Shown here: one piece after another, positions 7,780-15,126 of the stretch | How the letters are laid out: every line of letters begins with the position of its first letter | Numbering within the stretch: the first letter of the stretch is position 1 | Assembly (NCBI GenBank): GCA_002407925.1 | Contig: DHPN01000018.1 | Span: 1-17,557, forward strand | Direction: 5' to 3' | Length of the DNA: 17,557 bases | Origin: Atopobiaceae bacterium UBA5363 | Lineage (GTDB): Bacteria > Actinomycetota > Coriobacteriia > Coriobacteriales > Atopobiaceae | Notes under the pieces: generated by a model | Told to the model about the DNA's origin: nothing | The model's input: the letters and a program-made list of their open reading frames with translations, nothing else | Database searches by the model: none | Program-made: the position numbers and the translations under genes

Positions 7780-8754
7780 CTACCATGCAAAGCCACGCGC
7801 GTTAGCAAATTGCTTAGCATCCCGCGCGACTTCTGGTTGGCTTTCGGCCCAAGCTATGAGGTCAGGGGTGTCAACGATGATTGGGTCGGCCTCATGTACT
7901 GCTAGTGTTGCCTCACCAAAACTGCATGGGTGCTCTTCAGGTCTATCAGGGATGTAGCTATCGACCCATATGGGCCTCAGAAGCGCATATGCACCCCCTT
8001 CGACAAGGTGGGAAAATCCGCAGAGTGCCCGTTTTGCCGAGCTCATCCGGTCGAGCTTATATAGGAGAATGACTCGGCTGAGATGAAGCCATGAGTTTCC
8101 CCTTCTGCCACCTCTGGCATCAAGCTCATCAAAGCCAGCCTCATCTTCAAGTCGGGCAAGTGCGAGCGCGTAGGTATATCGCGCACCAACTTCGTCTTGG
8201 GGAGACGTTGCCAAGAGCTCTTTGCAGACTTTTTCAGCCATGCGATAGCGCGATGTGTTTATGCATGCGCGCGCAATTGCTGCACGGATTCGTAGATAGC
8301 CATGAGCAAAAACATCGGCCCATGCGTCCTTGCCGACAGAAGAGTACAGATGCTGATTGTGCGCCTTTGCTGCGGCTTCGAGTTTAAACAGTGATGCTAG
8401 CAGTTCGTCGGCAAAGGGGTTGCGCGCAAGTGTCTGGCATAGGGCCGCATCAGAACAGGCTGGGTCGATTGCGAGGGCATTTTCACATTCTGACGCCAGA
8501 CAAGAGAGACGCTCTTTTCGCGCCTTCCGCCACTGGTTATCATCGAGTGCCTCTTCGTTTGACATACGTTTGCCATAGCGGTCAAGAGCATCAACAAGTA
8601 CAGAAAAAGCCACATCGGAAGGATCGTCAAGAAAGGAGCTGGGATCTTTACGCACAGCCGCGACAAGCTCCCTATAGGCACTTTCAGAAAGGGGCCCCAG
8701 CTTTTCACGCCTGTGGAGAGCAATTCTCTCTGTGAGCTCATCACGAGGCCTCAT
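7780..8754 (-). CDS. Hypothetical TPR-like helical protein, paralogue of the adjacent gene
   Basis: I do not recognise a named family. The 324-residue protein has no signal peptide or membrane segment and reads as alpha-helical, rich in alanine, leucine and charged residues, so it is probably cytoplasmic. Helix-pair spacing like tetratricopeptide repeats appears around residues 86-130 (ALAIDP, then SLFKLEAAAK) and 155-215. The strongest block, SPQDEVGARYTYALALARLE at 184-203 followed by DEAGFDEL, matches DPADEAGVRFTVALALTKLE in the gene upstream, and W-x-x-L-x-R and LLYK blocks follow in the same order. The pair are thus diverged tandem duplicates. The start ATG (8754) overlaps the upstream stop in an ATGA, so translation is probably coupled. 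TPR-type folds usually mediate protein contacts, but partner and role are unknown. Confidence 0.8.
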   Translation of the reverse strand: MRPRDELTERIALHRREKLGPLSESAYRELVAAVRKDPSSFLDDPSDVAFSVLVDALDRYGKRMSNEEALDDNQWRKARKERLSCLASECENALAIDPACSDAALCQTLARNPFADELLASLFKLEAAAKAHNQHLYSSVGKDAWADVFAHGYLRIRAAIARACINTSRYRMAEKVCKELLATSPQDEVGARYTYALALARLEDEAGFDELDARGGRRGNSWLHLSRVILLYKLDRMSSAKRALCGFSHLVEGGAYALLRPIWVDSYIPDRPEEHPCSFGEATLAVHEADPIIVDTPDLIAWAESQPEVARDAKQFANARGFAW

Positions 8755-9851
8755 CTCCGAGACCCTCCCTCGTCATTGCCAGACTGATCTTCCTCGCGCT
8801 CATGGGCCAGAAACTCGTCAACTTGCCTTTGTGCTTCCTTAACTTCGTCTAGTTCCCAGGGGGAAGCGAGCTTGGCAGCCTGGTCTGCGACCCACAAGCC
8901 AAAAGGACCACGGCCGTTCTCCTCTTCGCCTTCTTGAAGAAGTACAGTGCACTCCGATACGGCGACAATGAGCTCATCTTCGCTCATGGACGGTGTAGCA
9001 AGGCGCGAGAATACGCCATCGGGCAGCTCTCGTTGACGAATGAGTGCAGCGCATGCATGGGGATAGTTGGAAATGAGAACCTTCAAAGCCGCGGTGGCTG
9101 CGCTTAAGTCATAGCGCTTGTAAGCTAGTGCCGCTCGGCATAGCAAAGTCCAAGGATCGAGTCCATCCCGGCTTGTAGGCAGCGGACGACAGTCATGTAC
9201 AAGCTTATCTAAGCCCTGCTCATCTTCAAGTTTTGTGAGTGCCAAAGCTACTGTGAAACGGACTCCTGCCTCATCAGCAGGGTCTGCTCTTATAGCTTTT
9301 GCCCAAAGCCTTAATGCCTCACGATTGCGCCCACAGATTACGGCATTCGAAGCCATGCTGGCTATCCAGCGCATATAGGGGCGCATAGTTATATTCATGG
9401 CCAAAGACGTCCGCTGGCTGTTTTCGTCTTGAACCATCAAAGAACGCTGCTTTTCGCAGTATGAGCGAACTTCATCGACCCGCACTTTAAGATATGAATA
9501 AAAGGCATCAAAGCTTGGCTGCTCAGAAGCTGCAAGCATCCGATTCGCATCAGGAGAGTTGGGGTCAAGTGACAAAGCCTCACTGAGCAGTTTTTGCCCA
9601 CGAACTGCAATATCATCAGCCTGCTCTGGGGGAGTGAATGGCAGCTTATAGTCAATGAGCACGGCGGCATCAGCAACGAGACGAAAGGCACGGTCACTGT
9701 CGGTTTGAGGAAGGGAGTCGCGCTCGCGGGCAAAGCGACGTCCAAAATTTGCAAATGCATGCTCAGCCGCATCGGGTGTCTGGTTATCTAAGGTATGAGC
9801 AAAGCGCAAGCTCAAACGCAAATAATCTTCGCGATGCGGATCATAAGGCAT
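8751..9851 (-). CDS. Hypothetical TPR-like helical protein, first gene of a paralogous pair
   Basis: An unrecognised, probably cytoplasmic helical protein of 366 residues. It contains ALSLDPNSPDA (about 92-102 from the chosen start), a TPR-like helix pair near 165-190, and the block DPADEAGVRFTVALALTKLE (about 190-209) continuing to DEQGLDKL, which it shares with its downstream neighbour. The C-terminus is very charged and ends in a probably disordered tail (about 345-366, E/D/G/R rich). I chose the ATG at 9851 because AAGGAGGAGG lies a few bases upstream. An ATG at 9869 is in frame, but that Shine-Dalgarno sequence would then be inside the gene. It precedes its paralogue with a 4-base overlap and then tRNA-Glu. 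A possible -10, TATAAG on the minus strand at 9922-9917, has no convincing -35. The function is unknown. Confidence 0.8.
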   Translation of the reverse strand: MPYDPHREDYLRLSLRFAHTLDNQTPDAAEHAFANFGRRFARERDSLPQTDSDRAFRLVADAAVLIDYKLPFTPPEQADDIAVRGQKLLSEALSLDPNSPDANRMLAASEQPSFDAFYSYLKVRVDEVRSYCEKQRSLMVQDENSQRTSLAMNITMRPYMRWIASMASNAVICGRNREALRLWAKAIRADPADEAGVRFTVALALTKLEDEQGLDKLVHDCRPLPTSRDGLDPWTLLCRAALAYKRYDLSAATAALKVLISNYPHACAALIRQRELPDGVFSRLATPSMSEDELIVAVSECTVLLQEGEEENGRGPFGLWVADQAAKLASPWELDEVKEAQRQVDEFLAHEREEDQSGNDEGGSRR

Positions 9852-9986
9852 TTGACCTCCTCCTTCCAAGCTCTGGCCCTTAGCATTTATTAGATCATTT
9901 CTTGCTGTAAAAACATCTTATACGGTACCCACTTAGGGCATCTCAGACGTCATATAAAGTTTTAGGTTCAAGGCAATACGAAGAAA

Positions 9987-10026
9987 CATGAACAACAAGT
10001 TTCATAGGCTGGCATCTTTGTTCATG
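9987..10026. promoter_or_regulatory. Spaced 9-bp inverted repeat upstream of cstA
   Basis: CATGAACAA at 9987-9995 is repeated exactly in reverse as TTGTTCATG at 10018-10026. The arm centres are 31 bases apart, about three helical turns, so both arms would face the same side of the DNA. This spacing suits a pair of protein-binding half-sites better than an RNA stem, though either is possible. It lies 99 bases before the cstA GTG, in the region between the divergent hypothetical operon and cstA. A TATAAA at 9953-9958 could be a -10 for cstA, but no good -35 accompanies it. The regulator is unknown. Confidence 0.5.
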
Positions 10027-10124
10027 GAGTGTAGTGTAGGGGCACGATGCGCACTCGACAGGACGTCGTGCCTGAAGGCCTGCCGGCCGCACCGGAAAAG
10101 TTCCTACATGAGAGGGGTGAAATT

Positions 10125-11999
10125 GTGAGTGGCGTTACAATCATAGTGGTGAGTGCGGTGATTCTAATCGTAGGCTATGTCGTATACGGAGGCTGGCTAG
10201 CCAAGACCTGGGGCATTAATTCTGAGAAGTTGACTCCAGCTGTACGCATGGAAGACGGGAAGAATTTCGTACCAGCATCGCGCTTTACAGTCTTTGCGCA
10301 TCAATTTTCCTCGATCTGTGGTGCAGGTCCTGTTACAGGCACAATTATTGCAATGATGTTTGGGTGGGTTCCGGTCCTACTTTGGGTCCTCATCGGAGGC
10401 ATCTTCTTTGGCGCCGTGCATGATTTCGGCGCTCTATACGCCTCTGTCAAAAATAATGGAAAGTCGCTCGGCCAACTTATTGAAAAATATATTGGCAAGA
10501 CGGGAAGACGTCTGTTCTTGCTGTTTAGCTGGGTATTCTGCTGCATCGTAGTCGCTGCGTTTACTGCCATGGTGGCAGGAACGTTCCAAATGACGTTGGA
10601 CTCCGCAGGCGCTGTTGATACCGGCGCGTCCTATGCAGCGGGAGCTGCGGGGACCATTTCGATCCTCTTTACATTTGCGGCGATTATCTTCGGTAAACTG
10701 TCAAAGCAGTTCAGCCTTACTGGGCTTAAGCAGCTTTTGCTTGCCATTGCGTTGATCGTCATAATGTTTGCCCTCGGCATGGCGTTTCCTATCTACCTGA
10801 GCTATTACGGCTGGGTAGCCGTCGTGATGGTCTACTTGATTTTTGCTTCGGGTGTTTCCATCCAAACACTCAAGCAGCCCCGTGATTACATCACTGCCAT
10901 CATGATGATCGCGATGATAGCGTGCGCGGTCATTGGCATATTTATATTGAGCGTAAATGGGCAAGGGGACGTCAGCGCGCCGGCATTTAACGGGTTTGTG
11001 CTTGTGAATGCGAAAACTGGTGCGAAAAGCTATTTGTTCCCTCTGTTGTTCGTTTCAGTTGCCTGTGGTGCTCTGTCAGGCTTCCACAGCCTTGTGTCGT
11101 CCGGCACATCTTCTAAGCAGGTTTCCGATGAGGCGGATATGCAGCCTGTGGGCTATGGTGCAATGGTAATTGAGTCATTCGTCGGAGTGGTTGCTATCGT
11201 TTGTGCGGCCATTGTCTACAAGGACATGAACGTCAATATGGTCGACGCGAACGGGACCGCGCTTTACACTCCGTTCAAGATCTTTGCGACAGGCATCGCT
11301 AATAGCATGACGCTTTTTGGGGTAAACAAAAATGTCGCTACAGTTTTTATGACAATGAACGTTTCTGCCTTAGCTTTGACCTCGCTTGATGCGGTTGCGC
11401 GCATAGCTCGCAGCTCTTTTCAAGAGTTCTTTGCGCCGACAAATGATGTACTGGATGTCGAGAGCGCAGAAGGTCGCACGGGCTTTGCAAAGCTTGCGGC
11501 CAACCGTTGGTTTGCCACAGGGATCACCTTGCTTGGCGGTTTAGCCCTGACATTTGGCGGATATCTTAATGTGTGGCCTTTGTTTGGCGCTTCAAACCAG
11601 CTGCTTGGTGGCATGTGCATGATCACATTAGCGGTATTTTGCAAGTGCACTGGACGAAAGGGCGGCATGCTCTACGTTCCCGTGGCATTTTTGCTCGTCT
11701 GCACGTTCACTTCTCTCGTGCAGTCAATTCTGTCTTGCGCCTCAGCTTTATCGGCAGGTGGCGTCGCGGTGATTGCCACCTCCGGCCTGCAGCTGGTAGT
11801 TGCCGTTCTTCTTGTGGTGCTTGGACTTATCGTGAGCTATAACTGCTTGAAAGAGCTCTTTGTCAAAAAGCCCGGCTCAATTCCTGACGAGGAGCCTGAA
11901 TGGAGCGAACAGGGGCGTGCTGACTACCTTCGTCGTTCTAAGGAGCATCTCGACTCTGTTGTCACCAAACACAAGGAGCACTCTGAGGCTCTCGGCTAG
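10125..11999 (+). CDS. cstA: Carbon starvation protein CstA family transporter (pyruvate or peptide uptake)
   Basis: A polytopic inner-membrane protein of 624 residues from the CstA/BtsT family, whose E. coli members import pyruvate with protons and have been linked to peptide use. The first membrane helix runs from residue 3 to about 23. Family hallmarks follow: KNFVPASRFTVFAHQFSSIC (46-65), GAGPVTGTIIA (66-76), GAVHDFGALYASVKN (96-110), SGFHSLVSSGTSSKQ (near 320) and TSLDAVARIARSSFQEF (near 420). Many further hydrophobic helices and a charged cytoplasmic C-tail complete it. I start at GTG 10125, because AGAGGGG at 10111-10117 precedes it with 7-base spacing and the protein then begins straight into the first helix as in relatives. 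The in-frame ATG at 10047 would add 26 polar residues. It is shorter than E. coli CstA (about 700 residues). The substrate is not determinable here. The gene appears to stand alone between a spaced inverted repeat and a 3' hairpin. Confidence 0.92.
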   Translation: MSGVTIIVVSAVILIVGYVVYGGWLAKTWGINSEKLTPAVRMEDGKNFVPASRFTVFAHQFSSICGAGPVTGTIIAMMFGWVPVLLWVLIGGIFFGAVHDFGALYASVKNNGKSLGQLIEKYIGKTGRRLFLLFSWVFCCIVVAAFTAMVAGTFQMTLDSAGAVDTGASYAAGAAGTISILFTFAAIIFGKLSKQFSLTGLKQLLLAIALIVIMFALGMAFPIYLSYYGWVAVVMVYLIFASGVSIQTLKQPRDYITAIMMIAMIACAVIGIFILSVNGQGDVSAPAFNGFVLVNAKTGAKSYLFPLLFVSVACGALSGFHSLVSSGTSSKQVSDEADMQPVGYGAMVIESFVGVVAIVCAAIVYKDMNVNMVDANGTALYTPFKIFATGIANSMTLFGVNKNVATVFMTMNVSALALTSLDAVARIARSSFQEFFAPTNDVLDVESAEGRTGFAKLAANRWFATGITLLGGLALTFGGYLNVWPLFGASNQLLGGMCMITLAVFCKCTGRKGGMLYVPVAFLLVCTFTSLVQSILSCASALSAGGVAVIATSGLQLVVAVLLVVLGLIVSYNCLKELFVKKPGSIPDEEPEWSEQGRADYLRRSKEHLDSVVTKHKEHSEALG

Positions 12000-12023
12000 C
12001 GCTGAGCGAAATTAAACTTTCGT

Positions 12024-12068
12024 ATGGACAACTGGGGCTGGTATATTCATACCGCCTCAGTTGTCCAT
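12024..12068 (+). terminator. Long hairpin 3' of cstA, without a U-tract
   Basis: Bases 12024-12044 pair with 12049-12068 around a 4-base ATTC loop: 20 pairs with one G-U and one bulged T (12039). The outer 11 pairs (ATGGACAACTG/CAGTTGTCCAT) are perfect. It begins 24 bases after the cstA stop. The bases after it read cctcttctgggc, with no run of T, so it is not a classic intrinsic terminator. It could be a U-tract-less terminator, an mRNA 3' stabiliser, or a protein-binding palindrome for the next gene. The hairpin itself is certain from sequence; the role is inferred. Confidence 0.5.
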
Positions 12069-12221
12069 CCTCTTCTGGGCATTTAACAAAGTAAAGTTTT
12101 TTTCTGTGAACACGCAGTTATTTAGGTAGAAAGCTAAAGTTACGCCAAAGCTTCTTAATTGAGGCGCATAAGCCTATCCTAGAGGCAAGAAGTTGTTCTA
12201 GTAGCACACATACTTGGAGAA

Positions 12222-12243
12222 ACAGGGACATACGGGTCCCTGT
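12222..12243 (+). promoter_or_regulatory. First leader hairpin of the alcohol dehydrogenase
   Basis: ACAGGGAC at 12222-12229 pairs with GTCCCTGT at 12236-12243 around a 6-base loop (atacgg), an 8-bp stem. It lies 44 bases before the alcohol dehydrogenase start, in the untranslated leader if transcription begins upstream. At the DNA level the same symmetry could serve as an operator. No U-run follows, only tatata, so attenuation by termination is unlikely. Confidence 0.45.
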
Positions 12244-12250
12244 ATATATT

Positions 12251-12269
12251 GCTGCCATAGCTAGGCAGC
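12251..12269 (+). promoter_or_regulatory. Second leader hairpin, abutting the alcohol dehydrogenase ribosome binding site
   Basis: GCTGCC at 12251-12256 pairs with GGCAGC at 12264-12269 around a 7-base loop. The stem ends 3 bases before the AAGGAG Shine-Dalgarno sequence (12273-12278). A stem placed here could keep the ribosome binding site accessible or protect the mRNA 5' end, which would suit a heavily expressed fermentation gene. This function is inferred from position alone. Confidence 0.45.
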
Positions 12270-12287
12270 CAGAAGGAGTGGTGCTTC

Positions 12288-13514
12288 ATGGGTAGGTTTA
12301 CGAATCCGCGTAACCTGTACTTCGGCGAGGGTTCTCGTCATGAGATTAAAAATCTCAAGGGTCACAAGGCAATTGTTGTCTCTGGCGGTCATAGCATGCG
12401 TCGTGGCGGCTTCCTCCAAGATGTGCAGAAGGATTTGGAGAGCGCTGGTTTCGAGGTAAAGCTCTTTGAGGGCGTTGAGTCTGATCCGTCTGTCGAGACG
12501 GTCATGAGGGGCGCAAAGGCGATGGAGGAATTCGGTCCTGACTGGATCGTTGCCATCGGCGGAGGCAGCCCGATTGATGCTGCAAAGGCCATGTGGGTGT
12601 TCTATGAGTATCCTGAGACCAAGTTTGAGGATATCATTCAACCGTTCAGCTTCCCCGAGCTGCGCAAGAAGGCACACTTCTGCGCCATTAGCTCAACCTC
12701 AGGCACTGCTACCGAGGTTACAGCCTTCTCAGTCATAACTGACTACCACAAGGGCATCAAGTATCCTCTGGCAGACTTCAACATTACGCCTGATGTCGCA
12801 ATTGTTGACCCGGAACTCACCTATTCGATGCCGGCAAAGCTTTGCGCCCATACCGGCATGGATGCCCTTACGCACTGCATGGAGGCCTATGTCTCTACAG
12901 CGGCCTCAATGTTTACTGACGCCAATGCCCTTCATGGCATTCGCGAAGTCCATCAGTGGCTGCCGAAGTCTTATCAGGGTGATCATGAGGCGCGCGCTCA
13001 TATGCATGAGGCGCAGTGCATTGCTGGCCTTGCGTTTTCATCAGGTCTTCTGGGCATAGTTCACTCGATGGCCCACAAGACAGGGGCGGCTTTTGAGGGC
13101 GGGCACCTCATTCACGGATGTGCCAATGCCATGTACCTTGGCAAGGTGATTCAGTGGAACTCTAAGGACAGCCGCGCCAAGGAGCGCTATGCGTTCGTGG
13201 CCAAGGACATCCTTCATCTGCCAGGTGAGACAGACCAGCAGCTCATTGATAACTTGGTACAAGAGATCCGCAACATGAACGACAACCTTAACATTCCTCA
13301 GGGCATTAACAACTATGCTAATGGCGGCATTAAGGCTGATGACAACAATTTGCCTGTGATGGTTAGCGAGAAGGAATTCCTTGAGAAGCTTCCGACTGTC
13401 GCTGCAAACGCTGTTCAGGATGCCTGCACGCCCGAGAACCCGCGCAAGACTGAAGCCGCGGACTTCGAGCGCCTCCTCAAGTGCTGCTATTACGATCAGC
13501 CCGTTGATTTTTAA
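12288..13514 (+). CDS. Iron-containing alcohol dehydrogenase (group III), NAD(P)H-dependent
   Basis: A 408-residue cytoplasmic dehydrogenase of the Fe-ADH family that probably reduces an aldehyde (acetaldehyde or a longer one) to the alcohol while reoxidising NAD(P)H. The N-terminal dinucleotide domain has VSGGHSM (31-37) and GGGSPIDAAK (91-100). SSTSGTATEVT (135-145) is the usual cofactor/substrate loop. Metal ligands by comparison with FucO are D192, H196 (MDALTHCMEA), H259 (GIVHSMAH) and H276 (HGCANA). It resembles the clostridial/Entamoeba-type ADHs by these blocks. The start is ATG 12288 with AAGGAG at 12273-12278. Lysine codons are mostly AAG and glycine mostly GGC/GGT, more biased than the neighbours, which suggests high expression. 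It ends in a strong terminator and has its own structured leader, so it is probably monocistronic. Cofactor and substrate preference cannot be read from sequence. Confidence 0.92.
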   Translation: MGRFTNPRNLYFGEGSRHEIKNLKGHKAIVVSGGHSMRRGGFLQDVQKDLESAGFEVKLFEGVESDPSVETVMRGAKAMEEFGPDWIVAIGGGSPIDAAKAMWVFYEYPETKFEDIIQPFSFPELRKKAHFCAISSTSGTATEVTAFSVITDYHKGIKYPLADFNITPDVAIVDPELTYSMPAKLCAHTGMDALTHCMEAYVSTAASMFTDANALHGIREVHQWLPKSYQGDHEARAHMHEAQCIAGLAFSSGLLGIVHSMAHKTGAAFEGGHLIHGCANAMYLGKVIQWNSKDSRAKERYAFVAKDILHLPGETDQQLIDNLVQEIRNMNDNLNIPQGINNYANGGIKADDNNLPVMVSEKEFLEKLPTVAANAVQDACTPENPRKTEAADFERLLKCCYYDQPVDF

Positions 13515-13548
13515 GGGTACCTTTTGTAGAAGCTCTGGTCGGCTAAGC

Positions 13549-13588
13549 AAAAGCCTGGTTCAAAAGATTTTTGAACCAGGCTTTTTTT
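13549..13588 (+). terminator. Strong Rho-independent terminator after the alcohol dehydrogenase
   Basis: AAAAGCCTGGTTCAAAA (13549-13565) and TTTTGAACCAGGCTTTT (13569-13585) are exact inverse complements around the 3-base loop GAT, followed by more T to 13588. A 17-bp stem plus U-tract is a textbook intrinsic terminator, 35 bases after the gene's stop. The A-run on the left arm would also give a short U-tract to minus-strand transcripts, but no minus-strand gene ends here. Confidence 0.95.
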
Positions 13589-13615
13589 GGGAAAGTATCC
13601 ACTCCACCATAGTGC

Positions 13616-13639
13616 TTGACGGGCTCATGCCCGTATAAT
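13616..13639 (+). promoter_or_regulatory. Probable dacA promoter with embedded 6-bp palindrome
   Basis: A consensus -10, TATAAT, is at 13634-13639, about 35 bases before the dacA start. TTGACG, which looks like a -35, is at 13616-13621, but the spacer is only 12 bases instead of about 17. Between them lies a perfect inverted repeat ACGGGC-TCAT-GCCCGT (13619-13634). The TATAAT is a convincing promoter element. The palindrome may be an operator that covers the promoter, and the TTGACG may be coincidental. Confidence 0.6.
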
Positions 13640-13673
13640 CTACACGTCAGTTGTCATGGGCGGAGGGGCGCAC

Positions 13674-15083
13674 ATGAGAAAAGCAGTAGACTGTTTTAGC
13701 GGCATCAAGCTTTGCGTCTTGGCGGCATTTGCCTGCATTGCCTTATGTGTCGGCCCTCTTGTTTCTCAGGCCTGGGCCGTCACCTATTCTTTCGCGTCAG
13801 ACGAAAGTGTGTATCTGCTTGACGCCGACACGGGCCAAACTCTCTACGAGCAGAATGCAGATGAGCGCGTTTATCCTGCAAGTACAACAAAATTGATGAC
13901 TGTTTTGGTTGCACTAGACTATATAGACGAGTCAGAGCTTGACCAAACTGTTTCTATAGGCGATGAGGTCGACCTTACGCCAGCAAACAGCTCGATGGCA
14001 TATCTTTCGTCAGGTGATAGCTATACGTGGCGGGACCTGTTTTACGGCTTGCTGCTTCCCTCAGGCAATGATGCGGCTATCGTGGTAGCGACTCATGTAG
14101 CGCGTCTTGAGACAGGCGATGAAAGCCTCTCTGCCTCAGATGCCGTTGCGGAATTCGTTCGCCTGATGAATGAAAAAGCGGTCCAGCTTGGCTGCACCGG
14201 CAGCCACTTTGTCAACCCCCACGGAATTCACGATGACAACCACTACACAACAGCGCGCGATATGGTGACAATCGCGCGTCAGGTGCTTCAAAATGACTTC
14301 ATACGTAGCGTCGTCAAGACTACGCACTATAGCTGTACCAGCGGAAATGGATCTGTACTCGAGTGGTATAACACCAACCTCTTGTTGCAGCAGACCATGC
14401 AGGGGATATACGATGGAGACGTATATGGCGAAGGAAACGGAAGTTTAGCCTGTCCCTACTATGATGAGCTTTGTACGGGAGTCAAGACAGGAAGTACTGA
14501 CGAGGCAGGCAAATGTCTTGTCTTCTCAGGGTCAAATGAAAGCATTTCGGTGCTTGGTGCAGTGATGCACTCAGCTAACCAGGCAACTCTTTATCCAGAG
14601 GTCTCAGCGGCCCTCGATGGAACTTTGTCTGACTGTGAGCATCATACTTGGAGCGACGGAACTTCGACAGTAGCGGATGCGAAACTCGTCCATGCATCCG
14701 TTGGCACTCTTCTCTCTGGCGGCTCGGATTTGGCAGTAAAGACAGATGAAGCTGTATCTTCGATCATTGACACTACCAAGCAATACGAAACTCAGATCAA
14801 TTGGGATGCTAACAAAGTGTCTGAAGAAGGAGACGCTTATCAGCTTGTGGTTTCTTCCATATCAGCGGGTGAGCAGGTGGCGACGCTGGACGTGCTGCTA
14901 GAAGGGCAGGTTGTTGCCAGCTATCCTCTCTATGCAACGCGTACGGTTGTTGCCTTTGGAAAAATCGATCTCGTTGTGATAGCCTTGGCGATTCTAGCCT
15001 TGGGCTGCATTGTTGTGGCTTTTATCATGCACAGATCGACTAGGAAGAAGCAGCAGCCCCATGCGCGTCATGCGCGTGGCTAG
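13674..15083 (+). CDS. dacA: D-alanyl-D-alanine carboxypeptidase, penicillin-binding protein 5/DacA family
   Basis: A low-molecular-weight penicillin-binding protein that trims the terminal D-alanine from peptidoglycan stem peptides outside the cell membrane. From the chosen start it has 469 residues: a signal peptide (hydrophobic about 11-30, likely cleavage after AWA at 35), then the S11 peptidase domain with SxxK as STTK (S70, K73), SGN (130-132) and KTGS (271-274), all three active-site motifs intact. A beta-rich C-terminal region follows, then a membrane helix near 433-455 and a basic histidine/arginine tail, so the protein is anchored by a C-terminal helix rather than only an amphipathic one. 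ATG 13674 is preferred because GGAGGGG (13662-13668) sits 5 bases before it. An in-frame ATG at 13656 would put that site inside the gene. It is transcribed towards the HAD/murE pair and shares their cell-wall theme. The gene symbol is by family. Confidence 0.92.
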   Translation: MRKAVDCFSGIKLCVLAAFACIALCVGPLVSQAWAVTYSFASDESVYLLDADTGQTLYEQNADERVYPASTTKLMTVLVALDYIDESELDQTVSIGDEVDLTPANSSMAYLSSGDSYTWRDLFYGLLLPSGNDAAIVVATHVARLETGDESLSASDAVAEFVRLMNEKAVQLGCTGSHFVNPHGIHDDNHYTTARDMVTIARQVLQNDFIRSVVKTTHYSCTSGNGSVLEWYNTNLLLQQTMQGIYDGDVYGEGNGSLACPYYDELCTGVKTGSTDEAGKCLVFSGSNESISVLGAVMHSANQATLYPEVSAALDGTLSDCEHHTWSDGTSTVADAKLVHASVGTLLSGGSDLAVKTDEAVSSIIDTTKQYETQINWDANKVSEEGDAYQLVVSSISAGEQVATLDVLLEGQVVASYPLYATRTVVAFGKIDLVVIALAILALGCIVVAFIMHRSTRKKQQPHARHARG

Positions 15084-15126
15084 CCTCGGACATGAGGCGT
15101 CTAGCCCAGATGTATCATGTTGCTTT

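Noticed and set aside
12080..12125. Possible Rex (redox repressor) operator near the alcohol dehydrogenase: ttaacaaag and tgtgaacac
   Set aside because: Only half-site resemblance; the two halves are not arranged as the known TTGTGAA-N6-TTCACAA palindrome.
13041..13550. Long minus-strand open frame opposite the alcohol dehydrogenase
   Set aside because: It is a shadow of a highly biased, well-recognised gene on the plus strand, with no independent motif support.
15061..15098. Tandem atgcgcgt repeat and 5-bp hairpin at the end of dacA
   Set aside because: The repeat simply encodes the HARHARG tail, and the hairpin is short and lacks a T-run, so it is not called as a terminator.
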